DNA from: Bradyrhizobium sp. CER78
GTDB lineage: Bacteria > Pseudomonadota > Alphaproteobacteria > Rhizobiales > Xanthobacteraceae
Direction of reading: 5' to 3'
DNA: 64,000 nucleotides
NCBI RefSeq assembly: GCF_029846235.1
Contig: NZ_JARVWP010000006.1
Location: 372,001 to 436,000 of the forward strand
Under the pieces are notes generated by a model. That model saw nothing but the letters and a program-made list of their open reading frames with translations, ran no database searches and had not been told where the DNA came from. Positions 9,772 to 17,762 of this stretch are shown here, piece after piece (the stretch's first letter is position 1; every line of letters starts with the position of its first letter). Position numbers and translations under genes: made by a program.

Positions 9772-10508
9772 ATTTGATGATGAGACGTTTTCCGCACGGC
9801 TTCGCAATCGCGGCCTTTCTGCTCACGGTGTTTGCAGCCGGCGCTGCGTCCGCGCAGGGCTCGATGTCGGGCGTTCCCAACGCCATGCAGGGCTTTTCGC
9901 AGAACCGCGACCAGCCGATCCAGATCGAGGCCGCCGCGCTCGAAATGCGCGACAAGAAAAAGGAGGCGACCTTCTCCGGCAATGTGAAGGTCGTGCAGGG
10001 CGACACCACCATGACCTCGAAAGTCCTGGTCGTGTTTTACGAGGATAAGTCGAGCCAGACGCCGGCGCCTGCTCCGGCCGCCACCAAGGGTGCCGCCGCC
10101 AAGGGCGCCGCGCCGATGCAGTCGGCAACCCCTGGCCCCGGCGGCGCGTCCTCGATCAAGCGGCTGGAGGCGAAGGGCAATGTGGTCGTGACCCAGAAGG
10201 ACCAGGTCGTCACCGGCGAGACCGCGATCTTCGACACCAAGACCAACCTGATCACCATGCTTGGCGGCGGTGGCGGCCAGGTGGTGCTGACCCAGTGCCA
10301 GAACGTGCTGCGCGGCGACCGCCTGCTGGTCGACATGACCACCGGCGTCTCGCGGGTGGAATCCGACAGCGGCAAGGTGCAGGGCCTGTTCATCCAGTCG
10401 CAGGGCGGACAGAGCGGCAAGGGTGGCTGCGGAACGCCGGCCGCCCCCGGCACGGCCCCAGCGGCCCCGTCACCGCTTCAACTGCTGCCGGGTAGCAAGT
10501 CGAAATAA
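9768..10508 (+). CDS. lptA: LPS transport periplasmic protein LptA (first copy)
   Basis: The 246-residue protein has a type-I signal peptide (RRFPHGFAIAAFLLTVFAAG, likely cut after ASA) and then the OstA/LptA jellyroll. QIEAAALEMRDKKKEATFSGNVKV begins the fold, a Pro/Ala-rich insertion (about residues 95-125) interrupts it, and strands continue through AKGNVVVTQKDQVVTGETAIFDTKTNLITM and RGDRLLVDMTTGVSRVE. It would form the periplasmic bridge for LPS between LptC and LptD. It is coupled to lptC by a 4-bp overlap and followed 23 bp later by a paralogue. Confidence 0.9.
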   Translation: MNLMMRRFPHGFAIAAFLLTVFAAGAASAQGSMSGVPNAMQGFSQNRDQPIQIEAAALEMRDKKKEATFSGNVKVVQGDTTMTSKVLVVFYEDKSSQTPAPAPAATKGAAAKGAAPMQSATPGPGGASSIKRLEAKGNVVVTQKDQVVTGETAIFDTKTNLITMLGGGGGQVVLTQCQNVLRGDRLLVDMTTGVSRVESDSGKVQGLFIQSQGGQSGKGGCGTPAAPGTAPAAPSPLQLLPGSKSK

Positions 10509-10531
10509 GCGCCGCCGGCGCGAGGATCGTC

Positions 10532-11215
10532 ATGCCGATGCTGGTTTCGCGCGCCGCACTCGTCGCTCTCCTCGCGCTGACGGCGTGCGACACCGCGCGC
10601 GGACAGGGCACTGCGTCCGTGCCCAACGCCATGCAGGGTTTCGCGCAAAACCGCAACCAGCCGGTCAAGATCGAGGCGGCCGTGCTCGAAATGCGTGACA
10701 AGAAGAAGGAGGCGACTTTCTCCGGCAATGTGAAAGTCACTCAGGGCGACACCACCATGACCTCGAAAGTCCTGGTCGTGTTCTACGAGGACAAGTCGAC
10801 CCAGCCGCCGGCGACCGCGCCGGGCTCCACCGTAGCCAAGGGCCCGCCGCCGCAATCGGCAACGCCCGGCCCCGCCGGCGCATCCTCGATCAACCGGCTG
10901 GAAGCGAGGGGCGATGTCGTCGTGACCCAGAAGGATCAGGTTGTCACCGGCACGACCGCGATCTTCGACACCAAGACCAATCTGATCACCATGCTCGGCG
11001 GCGGTGGCAGCCAGGTGGTGCTGACCCAGTGCCAGAACGTGGTGCGCGGCGATCGTCTGCTGGTGGACATGATGACCGGCGTCTCGCGCGTGGAAGCCGA
11101 CAACGGCAGGGTGCAGGCCAAGGTCGTTCAGGGACAAGACTGCGACGGCGCGCCGGCCGCGACCAGCCCCGTAAGCCCCCCGTCAGCTTCCGCAAAGCCA
11201 TCAAAATCAAGATGA
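10532..11215 (+). CDS. second LptA paralogue, apparent lipoprotein
   Basis: This 227-residue protein is a close paralogue of the preceding LptA: the segment VPNAMQGF-QNR-QP through FYEDKS and the later TNLITMLGGGG-QVVLTQCQN block are nearly the same, with only the insertion and tail diverging. The N-terminus differs. LVALLALTAC is a good lipobox with Cys about residue 19, followed by Asp at +2, which in other proteobacteria can retain lipoproteins at the inner membrane. Alternative reading: cleavage after ARG by signal peptidase I. It lies in the same operon as lptC-lptA. Base use matches its neighbours, so a local tandem duplication is likely. Confidence 0.88.
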   Translation: MPMLVSRAALVALLALTACDTARGQGTASVPNAMQGFAQNRNQPVKIEAAVLEMRDKKKEATFSGNVKVTQGDTTMTSKVLVVFYEDKSTQPPATAPGSTVAKGPPPQSATPGPAGASSINRLEARGDVVVTQKDQVVTGTTAIFDTKTNLITMLGGGGSQVVLTQCQNVVRGDRLLVDMMTGVSRVEADNGRVQAKVVQGQDCDGAPAATSPVSPPSASAKPSKSR

Positions 11216-11535
11216 ATCAATGCATTAGATAATATTTTGCGGCCGCGAGGTTGAAGCGCGCGGGGCGAGACTGTATCTACTCCAGCGGCCCGGCCGAACG
11301 ATATGCCTTCGAGGGGGAGTTGTTGGCCGGGACAGGGGCATCCATTCATTCAAGGCGCGGGTGATCGCGCTTTGCCGTGTTGTTTGAGCATGATCTCCGC
11401 GCAGAGGCGTCCGCTTTTGTCGCGAGGGAAGGCCGGTATCCAGGTTTCCGGTGCATGCTTGCGGGTACGCGTGCGAATCGATTGGTCCGCAGGCAAAGTC
11501 GCGGGATCACCGTGAAAGGCTGAAGCGAAGCGGGG
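11216..11535. other. 320-bp gap between lptA2 and lptB
   Basis: It contains an AT-rich stretch (TTAGATAATATTTTG near 11224-11238) that could serve as a promoter for lptB-rpoN, and fragments resembling dispersed repeats (GAGCATGATC near 11386). No open frame with convincing coding character was seen. Confidence 0.35.
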
Positions 11536-12522
11536 ATGGTGGATTTTCTCGGCATGTTCCGGCGGCGCTCTGCGAAACGCAGCTCCGGATTTGCGCGCTC
11601 GCATGACGACATCACGGCGCTCGGCGACCAGTTCGGCGAGATGCTGACGTCGCCGGTGCGTGACGCGCCGCCGATGGCGCGCGCCGCCTCGGTTCCTGCC
11701 GCCGAGCTGCCGCGATCCCAGCCCGCAGCCGCGCCCGCTCCGGCGCGGGCAAGGCCAGCCAGGAACAGCGCCCCGGCGGCGCCGCAGCTGATCAAGCGGC
11801 CGGGCTACCTGGCTGTGCATAGCGTGGAAAAGAGTTTCGGCAGCCGCCAGGTCGTGCGCGGCGTCAGCATCTATGTGCGCCGCGGCGAGGCGGTCGGCCT
11901 GCTCGGGCCGAACGGCGCCGGCAAGACCACAGTGTTCTACATGATCACCGGCCTGATCAAGGCCGATCGCGGTGCGATCGAGCTCGATGGCCACGACGTC
12001 ACCAAGCTGCCGATGTATCAGCGTGCGCGGCTCGGCATCGGCTATCTGCCGCAGGAAGCCTCGATCTTCCGCGGCCTCTCGGTCGAGCAGAACATCCGCG
12101 CGGTGCTCGAAGTCGTCGAGCCCTCGAAGAAGAAGCGCGAGCACGAGCTGGATTCGCTGCTCGACGAATTCAACATCACGCGGCTGCGCAAGAGCCCGTC
12201 GATCGCGCTGTCCGGCGGCGAGCGCCGCCGCGTCGAAATCGCGCGCGCGCTGGCGACGCGGCCCAATTACATGCTGCTCGACGAGCCGTTCGCCGGCATC
12301 GACCCGATCGCGGTCGGCGACATCCAGGACCTCGTCCGTCATCTCACCAACCGCGGCATCGGCGTTCTCATCACCGACCACAATGTCCGCGAGACGCTCG
12401 GCCTGACCGACCGTGCCTATATCGTCTATGCCGGCGAGATCTTGACTGAGGGAAGCCCGGAGGAGATCGTTAATGATCCCGATGTACGTCGGCTTTACCT
12501 TGGCGAGGAATTCCGCCTCTAG
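11536..12522 (+). CDS. lptB: LPS export ABC ATPase LptB with N-terminal extension
   Basis: LptB powers LPS extraction by the LptFG permease. The ABC core (about residues 87-328) has Walker [11 protein letters not shown]-loop region [18 protein letters not shown], signature [15 protein letters not shown], Walker [13 protein letters not shown] and H-loop LITDHNVRE, matching LptB closely. Usual LptB is about 240 residues; here some 86 extra residues precede the core, beginning [16 protein letters not shown] and continuing as an Ala/Pro-rich low-complexity stretch. The extension is in frame and in coding-like composition. rpoN follows 90 bp downstream. Confidence 0.93.
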   Translation: MVDFLGMFRRRSAKRSSGFARSHDDITALGDQFGEMLTSPVRDAPPMARAASVPAAELPRSQPAAAPAPARARPARNSAPAAPQLIKRPGYLAVHSVEKSFGSRQVVRGVSIYVRRGEAVGLLGPNGAGKTTVFYMITGLIKADRGAIELDGHDVTKLPMYQRARLGIGYLPQEASIFRGLSVEQNIRAVLEVVEPSKKKREHELDSLLDEFNITRLRKSPSIALSGGERRRVEIARALATRPNYMLLDEPFAGIDPIAVGDIQDLVRHLTNRGIGVLITDHNVRETLGLTDRAYIVYAGEILTEGSPEEIVNDPDVRRLYLGEEFRL

Positions 12523-12612
12523 CCCAAATTTTGCGTCCGTCAAGCCGTGTACAAGCTTCACGGACTAAGATAAGCAAGAATCGAGCCAACTTTTAAGGTC
12601 GATCTTGCCTCC

Positions 12613-14268
12613 ATGGCGCTGACGCAAAGACTAGAGTTCCGCCAGTCGCAGTCGCTGGTGATGACGCCGCAGCTGATGCAGGCGATCAAGCTGCTGCAAC
12701 TGTCGAACCTAGACCTGTCGACCTTTGTCGAGGAAGAGCTGGAGCGCAACCCGCTGCTGGAGCGAGCGGCCGACGGGCCGGAACCACCGGTCGCCGGCGA
12801 GCCGGCCATGGACCGGCAAGACTACGGCGATTCAGACGGTTCCTCGAGCTATGGCGATGATGGCGATGGCTCCGACATGGCCGCAGGTTCGGGCGGCGAA
12901 GCCGCTTTCGAGCCCGGCCAGGAGGAATGGCTGAACCGCGACCTCGGCACCCGCGCCGAGATCGAGCAGACGCTCGACACCGGTCTCGACAATGTGTTCT
13001 CCGAGGAGCCGGCGGAGGCGGCCGCGCGCGCTGCGCAGGACGCGCCGCCCTCGGTTTATACCGAATGGGGCGGCGGCGCCTCCAGCGACGACGAATACAA
13101 TCTCGAAGCCTTCGTGGCCGCCGAGCTGACGCTCGCCGACCATCTCGCCGAACAGCTTGCGGTGGCGTTCTCGGCGCCGGCCCAGCGCATGATCGGGCAG
13201 TATCTGATCGACCTGGTCGACGATGCCGGCTACCTGCCGGCCGATCTCGGCCAAGCCGCCGAACGGCTCGGTGCGTCGCAGCAAGCGGTCGACGAGGTCG
13301 TCGCGGTGCTGCAGAAGTTCGATCCGCCCGGTGTCTGCGCGCGAAACCTGAGCGAGTGCCTCGCGATCCAGCTGCGCGAGCTCGATCGCTACGATCCGGC
13401 GATGCAGGCGCTGGTCGAGCATCTCGATCTGCTCGCCAAGCGCGACATCGCAGGCCTGCGCAAGCTCTGCGGCGTCGACGACGAAGACATCACCGACATG
13501 ATCGCCGAGATCCGGCGGCTCGATCCGAAGCCCGGCCTGAAGTTCGGCACCTCGCGGACGCAGACCATGGTGCCCGACGTCTATGTGCGTCCGGGTCCCG
13601 ACGGCGGCTGGCACGTCGAGCTCAACAGCGACACTCTGCCGCGCGTGCTGGTCAACCAGACCTATTACTCTGAGCTGTCGAAGACGATCCGCAAGGACGG
13701 TGACAAATCGTACTTCACCGACTGCCTGCAGAACGCGACCTGGCTGGTGCGCGCGCTCGATCAGCGCGCCCGCACCATCCTGAAGGTCGCGACCGAAATC
13801 GTCCGCCAGCAGGACGGATTCTTCACCTATGGCGTCGCGCATCTGCGGCCGCTGAATCTGAAGGCGGTCGCGGACGCGATCCAGATGCATGAATCGACGG
13901 TGTCGCGCGTCACCGCCAACAAATACATGGCGACCAATCGCGGCAGTTTTGAATTGAAGTATTTTTTCACCGCGTCGATCGCGTCCGCCGACGGCGGCGA
14001 GGCGCATTCGGCCGAGGCGGTGCGTCACCACATCAAGCAATTGATCGACGGCGAGGCGCCGTCGGCGATCCTGTCCGACGACACGATCGTGGAACGTTTG
14101 CGGGCCTCGGGCATTGATATCGCCCGCCGTACCGTCGCGAAGTACCGTGAGGCGATGCGGATACCATCCTCGGTGCAGCGCCGCCGTGACAAACAGAGCA
14201 TGCTCGGTAATGCCCTTTCGGCTCCTGCCTCCTCGCCCGACCGCTCGCGCGATACAGCCCCCGTTTAG
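12613..14268 (+). CDS. rpoN: RNA polymerase sigma-54 factor RpoN
   Basis: The 551-residue protein has the Gln-rich activator-interaction region (residues 1-50, QSQSLVMTPQLMQAIKLLQLSNLDL), an acidic Gly/Asp-rich linker (about 60-180), the core-binding domain, the HTH region and the C-terminal RpoN box ARRTVAKYRE (near residue 501). It directs transcription of nitrogen, carbon-transport and other regulons with enhancer-binding activators. The placement lptB-rpoN-hpf-ptsN is the classical proteobacterial arrangement. The acidic linker is long compared with enteric RpoN (477 residues). Confidence 0.97.
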   Translation: MALTQRLEFRQSQSLVMTPQLMQAIKLLQLSNLDLSTFVEEELERNPLLERAADGPEPPVAGEPAMDRQDYGDSDGSSSYGDDGDGSDMAAGSGGEAAFEPGQEEWLNRDLGTRAEIEQTLDTGLDNVFSEEPAEAAARAAQDAPPSVYTEWGGGASSDDEYNLEAFVAAELTLADHLAEQLAVAFSAPAQRMIGQYLIDLVDDAGYLPADLGQAAERLGASQQAVDEVVAVLQKFDPPGVCARNLSECLAIQLRELDRYDPAMQALVEHLDLLAKRDIAGLRKLCGVDDEDITDMIAEIRRLDPKPGLKFGTSRTQTMVPDVYVRPGPDGGWHVELNSDTLPRVLVNQTYYSELSKTIRKDGDKSYFTDCLQNATWLVRALDQRARTILKVATEIVRQQDGFFTYGVAHLRPLNLKAVADAIQMHESTVSRVTANKYMATNRGSFELKYFFTASIASADGGEAHSAEAVRHHIKQLIDGEAPSAILSDDTIVERLRASGIDIARRTVAKYREAMRIPSSVQRRRDKQSMLGNALSAPASSPDRSRDTAPV

Positions 14269-14453
14269 GTTACTTCTTGAGGATGGCCCCGTCCGAGCAC
14301 GGACAGGTCCATGCGCTCGTTGCGTTCGCCTCAAATCGCGATAGTCTCAACCTTTCCAGGTCGAGCATCGTCCAGAAAGGAAGGTAACCGGAATCCAGCA
14401 ACGATCATGCTCCCGCAAGACTGACCGAGGCATCCCAGCAATTGAGGCATCAA

Positions 14454-15053
14454 ATGACCCTTCGAATCTCGGGAAAGAGCATCAGCATCGGCGAGGCGCT
14501 TCGTGCGCGCGTCAGCGACCGCACCGACGAGGTCCTGCGAAAGTATTTTGATGGCAACTATTCCGGTCACATCACGCTGAGCAAGGATGGCTTCGGCTTC
14601 CGAACCGACTGCGCGCTGCATCTGGATTCCGGGATCACGCTGGAGGCCGAATCCAACGCCGCCGACGCCTATGCCAGCGCGGACGCCGCGCTGTTGATGA
14701 TCGAGAAGCGCCTGCGCCGCTACAAGAGCCGGCTCAAGGATCGCTCCGCCCGCAAGACCTATGCCGCCAACGCTGCGCTTGCCGAGTTGAACGGCGTCGG
14801 GCTCGACGCGCCGAGTTATGTCATCGAGGCGCCCGAGAACGAGGACGAGGTCACCGAATACAGCCCGGTGATCATTGCCGAGGCAACCACCGCGCTGAAG
14901 CGGCTGTCGGTCAGCGAGGCCGTGATGGAGCTCGATCTGACCGGCGCCTCCTGCCTGGTGTTCCAGCATGGCGGCAGTGGCCGGTTGAACATCATATACC
15001 GCCGGACGGACGGCAATGTCGGCTGGGTCGATCCGCCGGCGGTGAGCCCCTGA
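14454..15053 (+). CDS. hpf: ribosome hibernation-promoting factor, long form
   Basis: The 199-residue protein begins MTLRISGKSISIGEALRARV and has the S30AE N-terminal domain (residues 1-110, binds the 30S decoding region) plus the C-terminal dimerisation domain (about 135-195, SVSEAVMELDLTGASCLVFQHGGSGRLNIIYRRTDGNVGWV). The long form makes 100S ribosome dimers in stationary phase. The ATG at 14454 is preferred over 14442 because the conserved domain begins there and a GAGG lies upstream. The 185-bp gap after rpoN includes a small GTCCG-AGCA-CGGAC hairpin. Confidence 0.92.
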   Translation: MTLRISGKSISIGEALRARVSDRTDEVLRKYFDGNYSGHITLSKDGFGFRTDCALHLDSGITLEAESNAADAYASADAALLMIEKRLRRYKSRLKDRSARKTYAANAALAELNGVGLDAPSYVIEAPENEDEVTEYSPVIIAEATTALKRLSVSEAVMELDLTGASCLVFQHGGSGRLNIIYRRTDGNVGWVDPPAVSP

Positions 15054-15284
15054 GGATAGTTGGCAGATGGCATTGACGTCGGAAGCCAGCCCTGCTTATG
15101 GTCCGCCGCCTCCAGGAACAAGGGGGGCGGAACAGGGTTCGCAGGTGTTGGCACCGCCGATACGTTGGAGTAGAAGCCCTGCCAAATGGACCCGGGCTAA
15201 GCCCGCATCCCACCTCATCTTCTTGACGCCGCCGCTGTAAAGCCTATTTCGCAACCTGACGGTCATTCACCTCGGAACGTCCCA

Positions 15285-15746
15285 ATGCCGATTACCGATC
15301 TGGTCGCACCCGAGGCGATACTTCCGGCTTTGAAAGTCATCAGCAAGAAGCAGGCGCTGCAGGAACTTGCGGCCCGTGCTTCGGCTCTGACGGGCCAGAA
15401 CGAGCGCGCGATCTTCGAGGTGCTGCTGCAGCGCGAGAAGCTCGGCACCACGGCGGTCGGCTACGGCGTCGCCATTCCGCACGGCAAGCTGCCCAAGCTG
15501 GAAAAGCTGTTCGGCTTCTTCGCCCGCCTCGAGCGGCCGATCGATTTCGAGGCGATGGACGGCCAGCCGGTCGACCTGATCTTCCTGCTGCTGGCACCCG
15601 AAGGCGCCGGCGCCGACCACCTCAAGGCGCTGGCGCGCATCGCGCGCCTGCTGCGCGACCAGGACGTCGCCAAGAAGCTGCGCGCCTCGCGTGACGCGCA
15701 GGCGATCTACTCGGTGCTCGCGCTGCCGCCGGCGAGCGCGGCGTAG
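15285..15746 (+). CDS. ptsN: PTS IIA-like nitrogen-regulatory protein PtsN (EIIA-Ntr)
   Basis: The 153-residue single-domain EIIA has its phospho-acceptor His at residue 66 in GVAIPHGKLP and the usual DLIFLLLAPEGAGADHLKALARIARLL helix-strand. It receives phosphate from the PtsP/PtsO relay and regulates potassium, nitrogen and carbon functions by protein contact. It is the last gene of the rpoN-hpf-ptsN block. The 231-bp gap before it may carry its own promoter; nothing distinct is seen there. Confidence 0.95.
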   Translation: MPITDLVAPEAILPALKVISKKQALQELAARASALTGQNERAIFEVLLQREKLGTTAVGYGVAIPHGKLPKLEKLFGFFARLERPIDFEAMDGQPVDLIFLLLAPEGAGADHLKALARIARLLRDQDVAKKLRASRDAQAIYSVLALPPASAA

Positions 15747-15840
15747 TCGTCAGCTTCAGCGAATTCGTTCGCGCAACTGTCATTCGGAAATGGTCTGTTC
15801 GTCACGCGATGGCGCATGCCAATGCGTTGCCCCGCTCTCC

Positions 15841-15926
15841 GTAGCCCGGATGAAGCGAAGCGCAATCCGGGGCAAATCTCGCAACGGGCGCGAATCCCGG
15901 ATTTCGCTGCGCTCCATCCGGGCTAC
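15841..15926. repeat. palindromic intergenic repeat (GTAGCCCGGAT type)
   Basis: The termini GTAGCCCGGATG and CATCCGGGCTAC (with AGCG-AGCG inside) form an imperfect hairpin. The same family recurs at 40418-40505 in this window. It lies between the ptsN and tetR 3' ends. Confidence 0.85.
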
Positions 15927-15949
15927 GAAGCTGCGTATGCCGCAGCGCT

Positions 15950-16588
15950 TCAGCAGATCGTCGGCAGCAGACGGCGGACTTCGTCGAGCAGATCGGGCAC
16001 GGCCTTCTCGTCATTGGCGAGATGCCTGAGCAGCGCGCTCTGGAACAGGCCGTCGAACAGCGCATAGAGCGCGGCCGGCGACGATGCCGGCTTCTTGTTG
16101 CCGAGCTCGGCATAGCGCGTAGCGATGCGCCAGATCATCGCCTCCAGGCTCTTGTCGATCTCGAGCACGTCCTTGCGGAACGCGGGCTCGAACATCGCTT
16201 GTGAGCGCAGATCGTACCAGAGCCGGTGCATGCGGGCTTCGTCCCGCAACGTCGCTGCGAGCTTGGCGAGGAAGCCTTCGGTCAATTCGTCGCGGCTTTG
16301 CGCCGTCGTCACCACCGCGTCATAGCGCGTCACGCATTTCGCCTTGTAGTGACGGACGCAGCAGCAGATCAGATCGAGCTTGTCGCTGAAGTAGTAGTGA
16401 AACACGCCGTGCGTGAATGCGGAGTTCTGCGCGATCTCGCGCAGGCTGGTGCGCGCGAAGCCGAGCTCGCCGAGCGTCTCCAGCGCGGCCTCCGCAAGCT
16501 CGACGCGCCGCGCGTTGAACTTCTCGTCGCGCAGCGCCTCGGTCGCCACAGCCACGCGTTGGGCCGCTCCTGTCGCTTGCCGCGCCAT
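15950..16588 (-). CDS. TetR-family transcriptional regulator
   Basis: The 212-residue protein has an N-terminal HTH (RRVELAEAALETLGELG followed by FARTSLREIAQNSAFTHGVFHYYFSDKLDLI), the typical TetR DNA-binding domain around residues 27-75, and an all-helical ligand domain. It is divergent from the SDR gene at 16923. The 334-bp gap between them holds palindromes that match a TetR operator arrangement. It likely represses the SDR-saccharopine DH-like-ligase genes and itself. The ligand is unknown; the acyl-CoA ligase nearby suggests an acid or acyl-CoA. Confidence 0.93.
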   Translation of the reverse strand: MARQATGAAQRVAVATEALRDEKFNARRVELAEAALETLGELGFARTSLREIAQNSAFTHGVFHYYFSDKLDLICCCVRHYKAKCVTRYDAVVTTAQSRDELTEGFLAKLAATLRDEARMHRLWYDLRSQAMFEPAFRKDVLEIDKSLEAMIWRIATRYAELGNKKPASSPAALYALFDGLFQSALLRHLANDEKAVPDLLDEVRRLLPTIC

Positions 16589-16670
16589 CCCGTGCCTTTC
16601 CTCTGTCTCTTCCGCTCAGCGACTATACCGCGGCGACCGCGGCGCGCTCCATCCCTTCACATCATCCTCT

Positions 16671-16684
16671 TTGACACTTGTCAA
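16671..16684. promoter_or_regulatory. candidate TetR operator site 1
   Basis: The sequence TTGACACTTGTCAA is a palindrome TTGACA-N2-TGTCAA in the gap between tetR and the SDR gene. It is the exact inverse complement of site 2, which starts 22 bp (two helical turns) further on. Confidence 0.65.
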
Positions 16685-16692
16685 ATTGAGGC

Positions 16693-16706
16693 TTGACAAG
16701 TGTCAA
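16693..16706. promoter_or_regulatory. candidate TetR operator site 2
   Basis: The sequence TTGACAAGTGTCAA is the inverse complement of site 1 and again has TTGACA-N2-TGTCAA half-sites. A degenerate third copy (TGGACAACCGTCAA) begins at 16736, 43 bp further, i.e. about two more such spacings. Confidence 0.65.
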
Positions 16707-16922
16707 GCTCCTGGATGAGGGTTGGCGAAATAATTTGGACAACCGTCAAGACGGCTGACCAATCGACAAAACAGGAGGAAATGCACCGCCAGGGGCGCGC
16801 TGACGCTGCGCCCCGCTGATGCCGGCCGCGACCACCACCGCGCTCCGAATGCGCTTCCGCCGGCCCGTGCTGCCGACGGCTACGGCACCGATCAAAATCA
16901 CCAGCAAAGGGAGGAATACGTC

Positions 16923-17726
16923 ATGAGTGGGAAGAGCCTTGAAGGCAGGAAAGCCCTGGTCACCGGCGGCGCCCGGGGGATTGGCGCAGCAATCGCGCAG
17001 GCGCTGGCGCGCTCCGGCGCAGCGGTCATGATCGGCGACATTCTGGACGATGCCGGCAAGGCGACCGCCGCCGAGATCGCCAAAGCCGGCGTCAAGACCG
17101 GCTTTGCAAAGCTCGACGTCACCGACGACGCGCAATGGGAGAGAGCCGCCGCCGCAACGGTCGAAACCCTCGGCGGCTTCGACATCCTGATCAACAATGC
17201 CGGCATCGAGATCACCTCGCTGGTCGCCGACATCAAGGCCGAGGATGCGCGCCGGATGTGCGACGTCAACATCGTCGGCACCGTGCTCGGCATGAAGCAC
17301 GCCTTCCGCGCGATGCGGCCGGGCGGCGCCGCCGGCAAGGGCGGCGCGGTGGTCAACATCGCATCTGTCGCGGCGACGATCGCTTTCCCGAGCATCGCCG
17401 TCTATTCCGGCACCAAATCCGCGGTCGATCGCATGACGCGCGTTGGTGCGATGGAAGCCGGCAAGCTCGGCTATGGCGTGCGCGTCAACTGCATCTATCC
17501 CGGCCTGATCCCGACCGACATGGGCCTGCAGCTCGCCAATGACATCGTGAAGATCGGCCTTGCGCCCGACGTCAATGCCGCCGTCGGCTCGGTGGTGGAG
17601 CAGACGCCGCTCGGCAAGCTCGCGGAGGTCTCCGACATCGCCGACGCCGCAGTGTTCCTGTGCTCGAACGATGCCCGCTTCATCACCGGCATCGGCCTGC
17701 CGGTCGATGGCGGCATGGGCATGTAG
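16923..17726 (+). CDS. SDR family oxidoreductase
   Basis: The 267-residue classical short-chain dehydrogenase has the cofactor motif TGGARGIG (residues 14-21), NNAG near 94-97, a catalytic Ser in NIASVAAT and the YxxxK pair in YSGTKSAV. Asp in MIGDI after the second strand suggests NAD(H) preference. The ribosome site GGGAGG precedes the ATG. It is the first gene of a TetR-controlled set with a saccharopine-DH-like protein and an acyl-CoA ligase. The substrate is probably a hydroxyacyl or alcohol intermediate of a degradation pathway, which I infer only from context. Confidence 0.92.
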   Translation: MSGKSLEGRKALVTGGARGIGAAIAQALARSGAAVMIGDILDDAGKATAAEIAKAGVKTGFAKLDVTDDAQWERAAAATVETLGGFDILINNAGIEITSLVADIKAEDARRMCDVNIVGTVLGMKHAFRAMRPGGAAGKGGAVVNIASVAATIAFPSIAVYSGTKSAVDRMTRVGAMEAGKLGYGVRVNCIYPGLIPTDMGLQLANDIVKIGLAPDVNAAVGSVVEQTPLGKLAEVSDIADAAVFLCSNDARFITGIGLPVDGGMGM

Positions 17727-17762
17727 CAACAACGCCGACAACAAGCATTTCGGAGGATCGCA

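Noticed and set aside
14285..14305. GTCCG-AGCA-CGGAC hairpin after rpoN as a terminator
   Set aside because: Five-bp stem with no T-run; likely too weak, and hpf follows in the same direction.
16736..16749. TGGACAACCGTCAA as a third full TetR operator
   Set aside because: Only one half-site is intact; spacing fits but sequence is too degenerate to list as a feature, so it is mentioned only with site 2.
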